Part shown: one piece after another, positions 24,510 to 32,163 of the stretch | How positions within the stretch are numbered: the first letter of the stretch is position 1 | How the letters are laid out: each line of letters starts with the position of its first letter | From: Hymenobacter latericoloratus | GTDB lineage: Bacteria > Bacteroidota > Bacteroidia > Cytophagales > Hymenobacteraceae | Length of the DNA: 64,000 nucleotides | Direction of reading: 5' to 3' | Assembly: GCF_014199535.1 (NCBI RefSeq) | Contig: NZ_JACHNV010000007.1 | Coordinates: forward strand, 62,001-126,000 | The notes under the pieces: generated by a model | Told to the model about the DNA's origin: nothing | Seen by the model: only the letters and a program-made list of their open reading frames with translations | The model's database searches: none | Program-made: the position numbers and the translations under genes

Positions 24510-25291
24510 TGGCCCGTAAAGCTAGGTTGACGTTTTTCCATGAAAGCCGCTACCCCCTCGCGGTAGTCAGATGTGTTGCCGGCCCGCAACTGGAAGTCAG
24601 CTTCGTAGCGCAACTGCTGGGTCAGGTCGTTGCTGAACGATACGTTTAGGAGCTGCTTGGTATAGGCCAAGCCTTTGGTGGGCATGGCCGCCAGCTTCTT
24701 CACCAGGGCCTGCGCTTCTTGCTCAAAGGTCTCGTCGGGGAAGGCTTTGTAAATCATGCCCATCTGCACGGCTTCGGCGGCCGAGACCTTGTCGCCGGTC
24801 ATCATGAGGGCCGAGGCGCGCTGCATGCCAATGAGGCGGGGCAGGAAGAAGGTGCCGGCGCTGTCCGGAATCAGGCCAATCTTGCTGAACGCCTGAATAA
24901 ACGAGGCCGATTCCTTGGCTACCACAATATCACAGGCCAAAGCCAGGTTGGCGCCTGCGCCGGCCGCTACCCCATTCACGGCCGCTACTACCGGCTTCTC
25001 CACCCCCCGAATCAGCTCCACGATGGGGTTGTACAACTTCTCTACAATCTCCGCTACTTCGGGGCTTTCGGGGCCCGTGATTTCGGCCAGGTCCTGGCCA
25101 GCGCAGAAGGCTTTGCCGGTGCCGGTGAGCAGCACGGCGCGCACCGCGGGGTTCTGCTGGCACTCGCGCAGATGCTGCTGCAAGGCCAGGGCTACCTCTT
25201 TGTTGACGCTATTGAAAACCTGGGGCCGGTTAAAGCAGATGGTGGCTACGCCGCCATCAAGGGAGAAAAGCAGGGAAGGAGAGTCGGACAT
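24506..25291 (-). CDS. paaG: Ring-1,2-epoxyphenylacetyl-CoA isomerase PaaG
   Basis: 261 residues from ATG 25291. It is a crotonase-fold protein with TGTGKAFCAGQDLAEI (about 55-70), the oxyanion helix GVAAGAGANLALACDIV and the active-site Asp region LIPDSAGTFFLPRLIG, which fits PaaG isomerases. It converts the epoxide formed by PaaABCE to the seven-membered oxepin-CoA. It is the first gene of the paaGHI block; a strong palindromic repeat upstream probably separates it from paaD transcription. Confidence 0.92.
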   Translation of the reverse strand: MSDSPSLLFSLDGGVATICFNRPQVFNSVNKEVALALQQHLRECQQNPAVRAVLLTGTGKAFCAGQDLAEITGPESPEVAEIVEKLYNPIVELIRGVEKPVVAAVNGVAAGAGANLALACDIVVAKESASFIQAFSKIGLIPDSAGTFFLPRLIGMQRASALMMTGDKVSAAEAVQMGMIYKAFPDETFEQEAQALVKKLAAMPTKGLAYTKQLLNVSFSNDLTQQLRYEADFQLRAGNTSDYREGVAAFMEKRQPSFTGQ

Positions 25292-25323
25292 GAGAAGTAG
25301 GGTGGGAGAAAATAAAATCGGCC

Positions 25324-25416
25324 GTCATGCTGAGCGGAGCCGAAGCATCTCTACCGCTTCGTTGCAGCAGTAACTTAACGAAGCGGTAGAGATGCTTCGA
25401 CTCCGCTCAGCATGAC
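25324..25416. repeat. Dispersed palindromic repeat, family 1 variant
   Basis: GTCATGCTGAGCGGAGcCGA onward pairs with its complement ending GCTCAGCATGAC; arms of about 39 bp with one mismatch and one offset, and a loop of about 13 bases. The outer arm is related to copies A-C, but the inner part differs (AGCATCTCTACCGCTTCGTT). Confidence 0.85.
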
Positions 25417-25438
25417 GTGCTTGTAATAGTGCACCAGC

Positions 25439-25951
25439 TTAAGCGTGGCATTTGAAGTAGTCGAAGGGCTCCAGGCAGTCGTCGCACTGGTAGTGAGCTT
25501 TGCAGGCGGTGGAGCCGAACTGGCTCACCAGGTGGGTGTGCTCCGACTTACAAAGCGGACAGCGCACAGCCGTGTCGGCCCCGAACAGGTTGAGCATGTG
25601 GCCGGTGGCAGTACCATCAACGGGGGGCGCAATGCCATACGCTTCCAGCTTCTCGCGGCCCGCCTGCGACATCCAGTCGGTGGTCCAGGCCGGACTGAGC
25701 TTGTTGTGAATGTGCAGCTTGGTAATGCCATCCGAAAGCAGCCGCAGTCGAATTTCGGTGGCAATGGTGTTCATGGCCGGGCAGCCGGAGTAGGTAGGCG
25801 TGATGGTGACGTGGACTTCCTCGCCCTCCACCCGCACCGCGCGCACAATGCCCAGGTCCAGAATGCTGAGCACGGGCACTTCCGGGTCGGAAACCTCTTC
25901 CAGCAGCTGCCAGATGTGCTCCTCAGTCGGTGCTGCCAGGTGCTCTACCAT
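25439..25951 (-). CDS. paaD: Phenylacetyl-CoA epoxidase maturation protein PaaD
   Basis: 170 residues from ATG 25951, overlapping the paaC stop by seven bases. The N-terminal MIP18/DUF59 domain has EEVSDPEVPVLSILDLGIV and TPTYSGCPAM; the C-terminal zinc ribbon has cysteines in CPLCKSEHT and CKAHYQCDDC. PaaD is needed for epoxidase activity in E. coli and is thought to act in iron or iron-sulfur assembly for the complex. Confidence 0.95.
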   Translation of the reverse strand: MVEHLAAPTEEHIWQLLEEVSDPEVPVLSILDLGIVRAVRVEGEEVHVTITPTYSGCPAMNTIATEIRLRLLSDGITKLHIHNKLSPAWTTDWMSQAGREKLEAYGIAPPVDGTATGHMLNLFGADTAVRCPLCKSEHTHLVSQFGSTACKAHYQCDDCLEPFDYFKCHA

Positions 25952-26748
25952 TGCAAGCCGGGGTAGGTACGCTGGAGATATTGCAGCTCGGCCAGGAGGT
26001 AGCCCAGGTGCTCGGAGTGGCGGCCGTCTTTGCCACCTTTCTGCATGAACACGCCCTGGGGCACGGGCAGGGTAGCCTCCTCGAATACGCGGGTTACGTG
26101 AGCGTCAATCTGCTGCTGGATGGCTGCGTAGTCGGGCACAAAACCGGCAGCTTGCAGGGCCTTTTCGGTAGCAGAAGGGGTAGTCAACTCACCGCTGTAG
26201 CGCCAGAGGTTCTCGATGGCCTTTTCCACCCGGCGGCGGCTTTCCTCGGTACCATCACCTAGGCGAATTACCCACTCGGCGCTCCACTTGATGTGGTAGG
26301 CCGCTTCCTTCACCGACTTCTCGGCAATGGCTGCCAACTGCGCGTCCGGGCCCGACTGCAATTGTAGGAGCAGGTGATAGTGGAAACAGTCGTAGATAAA
26401 TTGCCGCACGATGGTGCCGGCAAAGTCGCCGTTGGGCTGCTCCACCAGCAGCGGATTGCGGTACTCCACGGCGCTGCGCAAGTAGGCCAGGTCGTCCTCC
26501 GTGCGGCCTTTGCCTTCCAGCTCGGCGGCGTACTGGTAGTAGCTGCGGGCCTCACCCAGCAAGTCCAGGGCAATGTTGGCCATGGCCAGGTCCTGCTCCA
26601 GAATAGGGCCGTGGCCGCACCACTCCGAGAGGCGGTGGGCCAGAATCAGGCTGGTATCGGCCAGCTGCAGCACAAAAGCAAACAGGTTCGCCTGGGTTTC
26701 GGGGGTAGGAGCCGGGGTGGCTTGCGTGGGCATCGGGGAATCCGTCAT
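25945..26748 (-). CDS. paaC: Phenylacetyl-CoA epoxidase structural subunit PaaC
   Basis: 267 residues from ATG 26748. It is an all-helical ferritin-like protein (LANIALDLLGEARSYYQYAAELEGKGRTEDDLAYLR) homologous to PaaA; it forms the scaffold of the PaaAC heterodimer, and lacks catalytic iron in characterised systems. It ends in ELQYLQRTYPGLQW. The start codon is four bases after the paaB stop, so paaB, paaC and paaD are tightly coupled. Confidence 0.96.
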   Translation of the reverse strand: MTDSPMPTQATPAPTPETQANLFAFVLQLADTSLILAHRLSEWCGHGPILEQDLAMANIALDLLGEARSYYQYAAELEGKGRTEDDLAYLRSAVEYRNPLLVEQPNGDFAGTIVRQFIYDCFHYHLLLQLQSGPDAQLAAIAEKSVKEAAYHIKWSAEWVIRLGDGTEESRRRVEKAIENLWRYSGELTTPSATEKALQAAGFVPDYAAIQQQIDAHVTRVFEEATLPVPQGVFMQKGGKDGRHSEHLGYLLAELQYLQRTYPGLQW

Positions 26749-26751
26749 CGG

Positions 26752-27039
26752 TTACATGTGCTTGATGGAATCCGGCACCTGATAAAAGGTCGGATGGCGG
26801 TAGATTTTATCGTTGGCCGGCTCGTAGAAAGCGGCCGAATCGTCGGGGTTGGAGGCGTGTACGTGCTTGCTCTCCACCACCCAGATGCTTACGCCTTCCA
26901 AGCGCCGCGTGTACACGTCGCGGGCATTCTGGATGGCCATTTCGGCGTCGGCGGCGTGGAGGCTACCGACGTGCTTGTGGTCGAGGCCCTGCTTGCTGCG
27001 GATAAAAACTTCCCAGAGCGGCCATTCTTTCTGCGACAT
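26752..27039 (-). CDS. paaB: Phenylacetyl-CoA epoxidase subunit PaaB
   Basis: 95 residues from ATG 27039. It shows the typical PaaB start (KEWPLWEVFIRSKQGLDHKHVGSLHAAD) and the conserved VYTRRLEGVSIWVV. It is the small bridging subunit that holds PaaAC dimers together in the oxygenase complex. It is separated from paaA by a 194-base gap that holds a palindromic repeat. Confidence 0.96.
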   Translation of the reverse strand: MSQKEWPLWEVFIRSKQGLDHKHVGSLHAADAEMAIQNARDVYTRRLEGVSIWVVESKHVHASNPDDSAAFYEPANDKIYRHPTFYQVPDSIKHM

Positions 27040-27124
27040 GTAAAAGGTAGGGTGAGAGGGTAGGCGGGTAAGAGTTTATGAGGGGCAAGGGGGGTAGGAG
27101 GTGGATGCCCTCAAAGAAAATTAT

Positions 27125-27220
27125 CCGTTCTGCTGAGCTTAGCGGAAGCATCTCGCGAGCCAGAGGTGGGTGGGAACTCAGCGTTTCAAGCCAAATGCCC
27201 CAGCTAGCTCAGCAGAACGG
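27125..27220. repeat. Palindromic repeat between paaA and paaB
   Basis: CCGTTCTGCTGAGCT (27125-27139) and AGCTCAGCAGAACGG (27206-27220), a perfect 15-bp dyad; the left side continues into TAGCGGAAGCATCTCG, a degenerate family 1 variant core. Confidence 0.7.
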
Positions 27221-27233
27221 GTACCGGTGAAAA

Positions 27234-28190
27234 CTAGGCGGCCACCAGGGCCGCTTCGCGCTGCTTGCGTTTTTCGGCGTGGGCCAGGGCGGCTTCGCGC
27301 ACCCAGGCGCCTTCCTCGTGGGCCTGTACGCGGGCCTGCAGGCGCTCCTGGTTGCACATGCCGTTGCCCTTCACCACGTTCCAGAATTCCTCCCAGTCCA
27401 CGTCGCCGAAATCGTAGCCCTGCTTGGCTTCGTTCCACTTCAGGTTGGGGTCGGGCACCGTGAGGCCCAGGAACTCGGCCTGGGGCACCATCATGTCCAC
27501 GAATTTCTGGCGCAGCTCGTCGTTGGTGAAGCGCTTGATGCGCCACTTCATCGACTGCTCCGTGTTCGGCGACTCGGAATCTTTGGGGCCGAACATCATC
27601 AGCGTGGGCCACCACCAGCGGTTCAGGCCTTCCTGGGCCATGGCCTTCTGCTCCGGCGAGCCTTCGCACAGCGTCTGCATAATCTCGAAGCCCTGACGCT
27701 GGTGGAAGCTTTCTTCCTTGCACACGCGCACCATGGCGCGGGCGTAGGGGCCGTAGGACGTGCGGCACAGGGGCACCTGGTTCAGGATGGCAGCACCATC
27801 TACCAGCCAGCCCACGCAGCCCATATCGGCCCAGCTGAGGGTAGGGTAGTTGAAAATGCTTGAATACTTGGCTTTGCCCGAGTGCAGGTCGGCCAGCATT
27901 TGGTCGCGGGAGGCACCCAGGGTTTCGGCGGCGGAGTAGAGATAGAGGCCGTGGCCGGCTTCGTCCTGCACCTTGGCCAGCAGAATGGATTTGCGCTTGA
28001 GCGAAGGAGCCCGCGTAATCCAGTTGCCTTCCGGCAGCATGCCCACCAGCTCAGAGTGCGCATGCTGCGAAATCTGCCGGATCAGGGTTTTGCGGTAGGC
28101 ATCGGGCATCCAATCCTTGGGTTCAATGCGCACATCCGCATCAATGCGGGCCTGAAACTGTTCTTCCTGGGTGAGTTCTAGCGTTTCCAT
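27234..28190 (-). CDS. paaA: Phenylacetyl-CoA epoxidase catalytic subunit PaaA
   Basis: 318 residues from ATG 28190. It has the diiron carboxylate ligands in AKVQDEAGHGLYLYSAAE (about 75) and CKEESFHQRQGFEIM (about 155), and the substrate-site region DWMPDAYRKTLIRQISQHAHSELVGM. With PaaC, PaaB and the reductase PaaE it adds one oxygen atom across the 1,2 bond of phenylacetyl-CoA. The Ala/Arg-rich C-terminus after residue 290 is a local extension. A perfect palindrome 17 bases upstream of the ATG probably controls it. Confidence 0.97.
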   Translation of the reverse strand: METLELTQEEQFQARIDADVRIEPKDWMPDAYRKTLIRQISQHAHSELVGMLPEGNWITRAPSLKRKSILLAKVQDEAGHGLYLYSAAETLGASRDQMLADLHSGKAKYSSIFNYPTLSWADMGCVGWLVDGAAILNQVPLCRTSYGPYARAMVRVCKEESFHQRQGFEIMQTLCEGSPEQKAMAQEGLNRWWWPTLMMFGPKDSESPNTEQSMKWRIKRFTNDELRQKFVDMMVPQAEFLGLTVPDPNLKWNEAKQGYDFGDVDWEEFWNVVKGNGMCNQERLQARVQAHEEGAWVREAALAHAEKRKQREAALVAA

Positions 28191-28206
28191 GCCTCTTTAA
28201 CAAAGC

Positions 28207-28228
28207 TTAACTAACATTCGTTAGTTAA
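28207..28228. promoter_or_regulatory. Putative TetR operator at the paaA promoter
   Basis: TTAACTAAC-ATTC-GTTAGTTAA, a perfect 9-bp dyad (28207-28228), next to a TTTG element (complement of 28202-28205) upstream of paaA. Its core AACATTCGTT recurs in the paaK control region at 31867-31882. Confidence 0.7.
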
Positions 28229-28261
28229 ATGTAGAGAAAAGTTTGGGTTGTCAGTGTAGCC

Positions 28262-28660
28262 TTATTGTCTAATTAACTGGTATTCCCCGTTCCAACTAAC
28301 CGGACTATTGCTACCATAATCGGTATCGTTGTAGAATAAATGTACTTTCAAGATACCGCCATCCAGTGTGATTTCGCCTTTATAGCCATAATCTCCTCGT
28401 TTATGTAGAATAAGATGACCTGGCAAAGTTCCTCTGTCTGTTTGTGGTAATGGCAGTAGAATGCTATCCTCAAATGTTTTGTTGAAAAGAGCAGACAGCG
28501 GGTCATGCACCATTCGGCGTCGTTGGCCGGTAAGTAACACAAACGGTTTGCCCGCTACTATCCTCAGCTCGGCTTTCGGATTGTTTCCAACCTTAGCGCA
28601 ACTACTGACTAGTAGTATTCCTGAAAGAAACAGGTAGAGATGCTTCGGCAAGCTCAGCAT
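28262..28660 (-). CDS. Small predicted lipoprotein inserted in the paa cluster
   Basis: 132 residues from ATG 28660, the only usable Met. The signal MLSLPKHLYLFLSGILLVSSC has a lipobox with Cys21. The mature domain looks beta-rich (GHLILHKRGDYGYKGEITLDGGILKVHLFYND) and is of unknown family. The GC content is well below that of the paa genes on both sides. The start codon and the first eight codons are part of a dispersed repeat arm (28634-28664), so the repeat appears to have supplied the N-region of the signal peptide. It does not belong to the phenylacetate pathway. Confidence 0.65.
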   Translation of the reverse strand: MLSLPKHLYLFLSGILLVSSCAKVGNNPKAELRIVAGKPFVLLTGQRRRMVHDPLSALFNKTFEDSILLPLPQTDRGTLPGHLILHKRGDYGYKGEITLDGGILKVHLFYNDTDYGSNSPVSWNGEYQLIRQ

Positions 28661-28664
28661 GACG
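28634..28664. repeat. Half copy of the family 1 variant repeat
   Basis: GTAGAGATGCTTCGGCAAGC followed by TCAGCATGACG matches the right arm of the 25324-25416 repeat with few changes. On the minus strand it contains the start codon of the lipoprotein. Confidence 0.7.
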
Positions 28665-28679
28665 TCCTATTTTTGCTGC

Positions 28680-29759
28680 TTACTGGTCAAAATCTACTGA
28701 TACCTTCTCCGAGGTAGGGCGGGCCTGGCAGGAGAGGACGTAGCCTTTGGCCACTTCGGTATCGGAGAGGGAGTAGTTCACGTCCATTTCCACGGTGCCT
28801 TCTGTTACGCGGCAACGGCAGGTGCTGCACATGCCGTTTTTGCAGGAGTAGGGCGCGTCGGCACCGGTTTCCAGCAGGGCGTCCAGAATCGTGTCGCCGT
28901 AGTACGACATTTCCAGGATGCGCTTGGTGCCTTCTAGTTGGACGGTTACCTGGCTGTGCTTGTCGTCCTCACCAACAGGGCGCTGGGCCTGGCGGGCGGC
29001 GGCCCGCTGGGCGCTGCCGGCGGAGCCAAACATCTCGAAGTGAATCTTTTCGGGGGCTACTCCAGCTTCGGCCAGCACGTCCCTCACGTCGTTGATCATC
29101 TCCTCGGGGCCGCAGATGAAGGCCTCGTCGATGGCCTCGGCCGGCACAATCTTCTCCAGGAACAGGCGGGCTTTGTCGGCGTTGATGCGGCCGAAGAGCA
29201 GATCGGTGTCGCCTTGCTCGCGGCTAAGGATGTGGTACACGCTCAGGCGGTCCACGAACCGGTTTTTCAGGGCCTCAATTTCCTCCTTAAAGATAATAGA
29301 GTTGCGTCCCCGGTTACCATAGATCAGGTACACCCGGCTGTGGGGCTCGGTCAGGAGCACCGTTTTGATGATGGACATAACCGGCGTAATGCCCGAACCC
29401 GCCGCGAATAGCACGTAGAGCTTCTGCTGCTCGGGGTGCAGCTCAGTGTAGAAATGGCCCATGGGCGGCATCACCTCCAACTCTTCGCCCACCCGCAGCT
29501 TTTCTACCGCCAGGGAGGAGAAACGACCTTCCGGTACTTTTTTAATAGCTACCCGCCACTCATTGTCCAGGGGGCTGCTGCAGATGGAGTAGCTCCGGCG
29601 CAGCTCTTCGCCCTCATGCTCGCGGCGGAAGGTGAGGTACTGGCCCTGGGTGAACCTGAACGTCTCGCGCAGGTCGGCGGGCACATCCAGCGACACGCTC
29701 ACGCAATCCGGGGTTTCCCGGACGATGCTCTTGATTTTGACTTTATGAAAACGGCTCAT
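28680..29759 (-). CDS. paaE: Phenylacetyl-CoA epoxidase reductase PaaE
   Basis: 359 residues from ATG 29759. An FAD-binding domain (RRSYSICSSP at about 54-63) is followed by an NAD(P)-binding domain (LFAAGSGITPVMSII, about 110-124; EAFICGPEEMINDV) and a C-terminal plant-type 2Fe-2S ferredoxin domain with CKNGMCSTCRCRV and SCQARP. It passes electrons from NADPH to the PaaA diiron centre. Between it and paaA lies the inserted lipoprotein gene; the usual order paaABCDE is broken here, with paaE upstream of paaA. Confidence 0.95.
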   Translation of the reverse strand: MSRFHKVKIKSIVRETPDCVSVSLDVPADLRETFRFTQGQYLTFRREHEGEELRRSYSICSSPLDNEWRVAIKKVPEGRFSSLAVEKLRVGEELEVMPPMGHFYTELHPEQQKLYVLFAAGSGITPVMSIIKTVLLTEPHSRVYLIYGNRGRNSIIFKEEIEALKNRFVDRLSVYHILSREQGDTDLLFGRINADKARLFLEKIVPAEAIDEAFICGPEEMINDVRDVLAEAGVAPEKIHFEMFGSAGSAQRAAARQAQRPVGEDDKHSQVTVQLEGTKRILEMSYYGDTILDALLETGADAPYSCKNGMCSTCRCRVTEGTVEMDVNYSLSDTEVAKGYVLSCQARPTSEKVSVDFDQ

Positions 29760-29774
29760 GGGTATCTGTTGCGA

Positions 29775-29836
29775 GTTGTCAGTTGCCGGTTGTCAGTGTT
29801 CTTCTGGAACAGCACTGACAACCGGCGACCGACAAC
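29775..29836. repeat. Dispersed palindromic repeat, family 2, copy B
   Basis: GTTGTCAGTTGCCGGTTGTC (from 29775) pairs with GACAACCGGCGACCGACAAC (to 29836); 24-bp arms with two mismatches and a 14-base loop. Related to 22815-22915. Confidence 0.75.
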
Positions 29837-29843
29837 TGATAAC

Positions 29844-30428
29844 TTATTTTTTCTCCAGCCCGGTGAGGAGCATGGTAATAATATTGGCTTCCAGCTCCTC
29901 GGCCGACAGCTCGCGGCCGGGGCGGTACCAGAGCTCCACCCAGCGCACGGCCGAAAGAATGGTGAACAAGGCCACCGACACATTCACGGGCTGAAACTCG
30001 CCGGCAGCAATGCCCTGCTCAATCAGGGCGGCGAAGCCTTTTTCGTACTGCTTGCGGGCCTGCTTGAACTCGGTGAGGGCGGGCTCAGGCAGGTACTTCC
30101 AGTCGTGGTTGGCTACCGAAACGGCCGCGCCATCCTCAATCATGAGGCGGATGTGCAGCCGGATCAGGGCCTTTATTTTCTCGACGTACGGCGCGTCGGT
30201 GGCTTCTATTTCGGCCAATTGGGAAATGTAGGTGCTCGATACCCGAAAGCAGATCAGCTCCAGAATCTCGTCCTTGGACCGGATGTGGTTGTACATGCTG
30301 GCCGCCTCGATGCCCACCTCCCCGGCCAGGTCGCGCATGGAGGTGCCCCCGAAGCCTTTCTGCTTGAACAGCTTGGCGGCTTCTTCCAGAATGAGCTGGC
30401 GCTTGTTGGATTTGCGGGTTGTAAGCAT
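29844..30428 (-). CDS. TetR/AcrR family regulator of the paa cluster
   Basis: 194 residues from ATG 30428. The N-terminal helix-turn-helix (about 12-58) reads ILEEAAKLFKQKGFGGTSMRDLAGEVGIEAASMYNHIRSKDEIL; the rest is a helical ligand-binding domain. TetR regulators of phenylacetate genes (PaaR) respond to phenylacetyl-CoA in other bacteria. It lies between paaK and paaE, and two similar palindromes upstream of paaA and paaK are the likely targets. It starts 45 bases after the paaK stop, so it is probably co-transcribed with paaK and autoregulated. Confidence 0.9.
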   Translation of the reverse strand: MLTTRKSNKRQLILEEAAKLFKQKGFGGTSMRDLAGEVGIEAASMYNHIRSKDEILELICFRVSSTYISQLAEIEATDAPYVEKIKALIRLHIRLMIEDGAAVSVANHDWKYLPEPALTEFKQARKQYEKGFAALIEQGIAAGEFQPVNVSVALFTILSAVRWVELWYRPGRELSAEELEANIITMLLTGLEKK

Positions 30429-30472
30429 GGGGGGAAAGGGTAGGAGGTCAGTAGCCGTACGCCAACGGCCGG

Positions 30473-31813
30473 CTAAAGATTGCGCAAATCTTTGACCCGA
30501 CTCAGCTTGCCGCCCTCGCTGCGCGGCAGCTGCCCGAAGCCCAGCAGCGTGACCTTCATGCTGAGCCCGATGTTGTCCTTGATTTTCTTGGCAAACGCGC
30601 CTTTCAGGGTCTTCAGGCAGTCGTGCTGCTGCACTACCTCGTCGGTCAGGGCCTCCAGGCCCAGCTCCCGCATCAGCACCTCATCTATTTCCACGTTCAC
30701 TTCCACCTCATCCAGGCTACCCCGGCGCGAAGCTACAACCTGATAATACGGGCTCACCTGCTCCATACTGCTGATGATGTCCTCGACCTGGGTCGGGAAG
30801 AAATTGACGCCCCGGATAATCAGCATATCGTCGGCGCGGCCCCGGATGGGGCCCATTTTGACGTGGGTGCGCTTGTGGGAGTGCTCGTAGGTGAGGTTGG
30901 TTATGTCGCCGGTCCAGTAGCGCAGAATGGGCATGGCCTTTTTGGTGAGGGTAGTCAGCACCAGCACGCCGTACTCGCCCTCGGCCACCGGCTCGCCGGT
31001 TTCCTGGCTGACGATTTCGGGGTAGAAATGGTCTTCCCAGATGTAGCTGCCCGTGCCGCGCTCCTCGGCATCTTCCTGCGACACGCCCGGCCCCATAATC
31101 TCGCTGAGGCCGTAGATGTTGGTGGCCCGCACGCCCAGCCCCTGCTGCACCTGCCCCCGAATGGCCTCGCTCCAGGGCTCGGCGCCCAGCACGGCATACT
31201 GCAGGTTAATGGCTTCCAGCGGGATTTCGCGCCGCTTCAGCTCTTCGGCCAGTACCTGGGCGTAGGAGGGGGTAGCGCACAGCACTTCGGGCTGGAAATC
31301 CTGCAGGAGCTGCAGCTGCCGGTCGGTGCTACCCCCCGACACGGGAATAACCGTCAGGCCCAGCTTTTCGGCCCCGTAGTGAATGCCCAGCCCGCCCGTG
31401 AACAGGCCGTAGCCGTAGGCGTTCTGGAGTTTCATGCCCGGCTGGCAGCCCGCCGCGGCCAGGGAGCGGGCCACTACCTCCGCGAAAACCTGCAGGTCGT
31501 CGGCCGTGTAGCCCACCACCGTAGCCTTGCCCGTCGTGCCGCTGGAGCAGTGCAGGCGCGCCACCTCGGTTTGGGGCACCGCAAACAGCCCGAAGGGGTA
31601 GTTGTCGCGGAAGTCAGCCTTTTTGGTGAAACCCAGCTTGCCCAGATCTTCCAGGCCCTTGAAGGAGGCAGGATTGATGCCCAGCTCGTCGAACTTCTGC
31701 CGATAGAACGGAACGCGCTGGTACACATACTGCACCTGCTCTTTCAGGCGCTCGTTCTGCAAGACCCGCAGCTGCGGCAGCGACAGGCGTTCCATTTCAG
31801 GGTTGAACAACAT
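30473..31813 (-). CDS. paaK: Phenylacetate-CoA ligase
   Basis: 446 residues from ATG 31813. It is an adenylate-forming enzyme with the P-loop HCSSGTTGKATVVGYT (about 85-100), the adenine motif NIYGLSEIMGPG and TGDITNLTYE; the C-terminal AMP-binding_C_2 domain carries GRADDMLIIRGVNFFPTQVE. It activates phenylacetate with ATP and CoA, the first step of the pathway. It is the first gene of the cluster, with an operator-like palindrome about 54 bases upstream of the ATG. Confidence 0.97.
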   Translation of the reverse strand: MLFNPEMERLSLPQLRVLQNERLKEQVQYVYQRVPFYRQKFDELGINPASFKGLEDLGKLGFTKKADFRDNYPFGLFAVPQTEVARLHCSSGTTGKATVVGYTADDLQVFAEVVARSLAAAGCQPGMKLQNAYGYGLFTGGLGIHYGAEKLGLTVIPVSGGSTDRQLQLLQDFQPEVLCATPSYAQVLAEELKRREIPLEAINLQYAVLGAEPWSEAIRGQVQQGLGVRATNIYGLSEIMGPGVSQEDAEERGTGSYIWEDHFYPEIVSQETGEPVAEGEYGVLVLTTLTKKAMPILRYWTGDITNLTYEHSHKRTHVKMGPIRGRADDMLIIRGVNFFPTQVEDIISSMEQVSPYYQVVASRRGSLDEVEVNVEIDEVLMRELGLEALTDEVVQQHDCLKTLKGAFAKKIKDNIGLSMKVTLLGFGQLPRSEGGKLSRVKDLRNL

Positions 31814-31866
31814 GGGCGGAAGGCTAGGATGGGGGACGGAGGTGGCAAGATACTGTTTTAATCAAC

Positions 31867-31882
31867 ACAAACGAATGTTTGT
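31867..31882. promoter_or_regulatory. Putative TetR operator at the paaK promoter
   Basis: ACAAAC-GAAT-GTTTGT dyad (31867-31882). On the minus strand it reads CAAACATTCGTTTG, against CTAACATTCGTTAG at paaA. A TATCTTG element on the minus strand lies about 20 bases downstream. Confidence 0.62.
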
Positions 31883-31918
31883 TAGTATGATTTGAGCAGG
31901 AAGAATTAATCCTGATTG

Positions 31919-32036
31919 TCAGGCTTGATCTGGCGTCCGCGCAGACAAAGCATCTTTACCGCTTCGTTGAGTGCGCTTCCAGGGAGTAGCCAGCGGTAGA
32001 GACACTTCGGCTGCGCGGACACTTGATCAAGCCTGA
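31919..32036. repeat. Degenerate palindromic repeat upstream of paaK
   Basis: Arms TCAGGCTTGATC (from 31919) and GATCAAGCCTGA (to 32036) enclose GTCCGCGCAGACAAAGCATC, CCGCTTCGTTGAG and GCGGTAGAGACACTTCGGCT, recognisable as a diverged family 1 variant core. Confidence 0.65.
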
Positions 32037-32163
32037 CACGCCCCTTTTCCTGACCGTCTTCCCAAAAGGCAAGCCGCCCTACCCCCTGCATATTCGTGTA
32101 ACTAAAGCGGCCGTTTGCCAGTCTAAAAAGGAGATGTTCCACTGACCTTCTCCTTCGAGCTAT

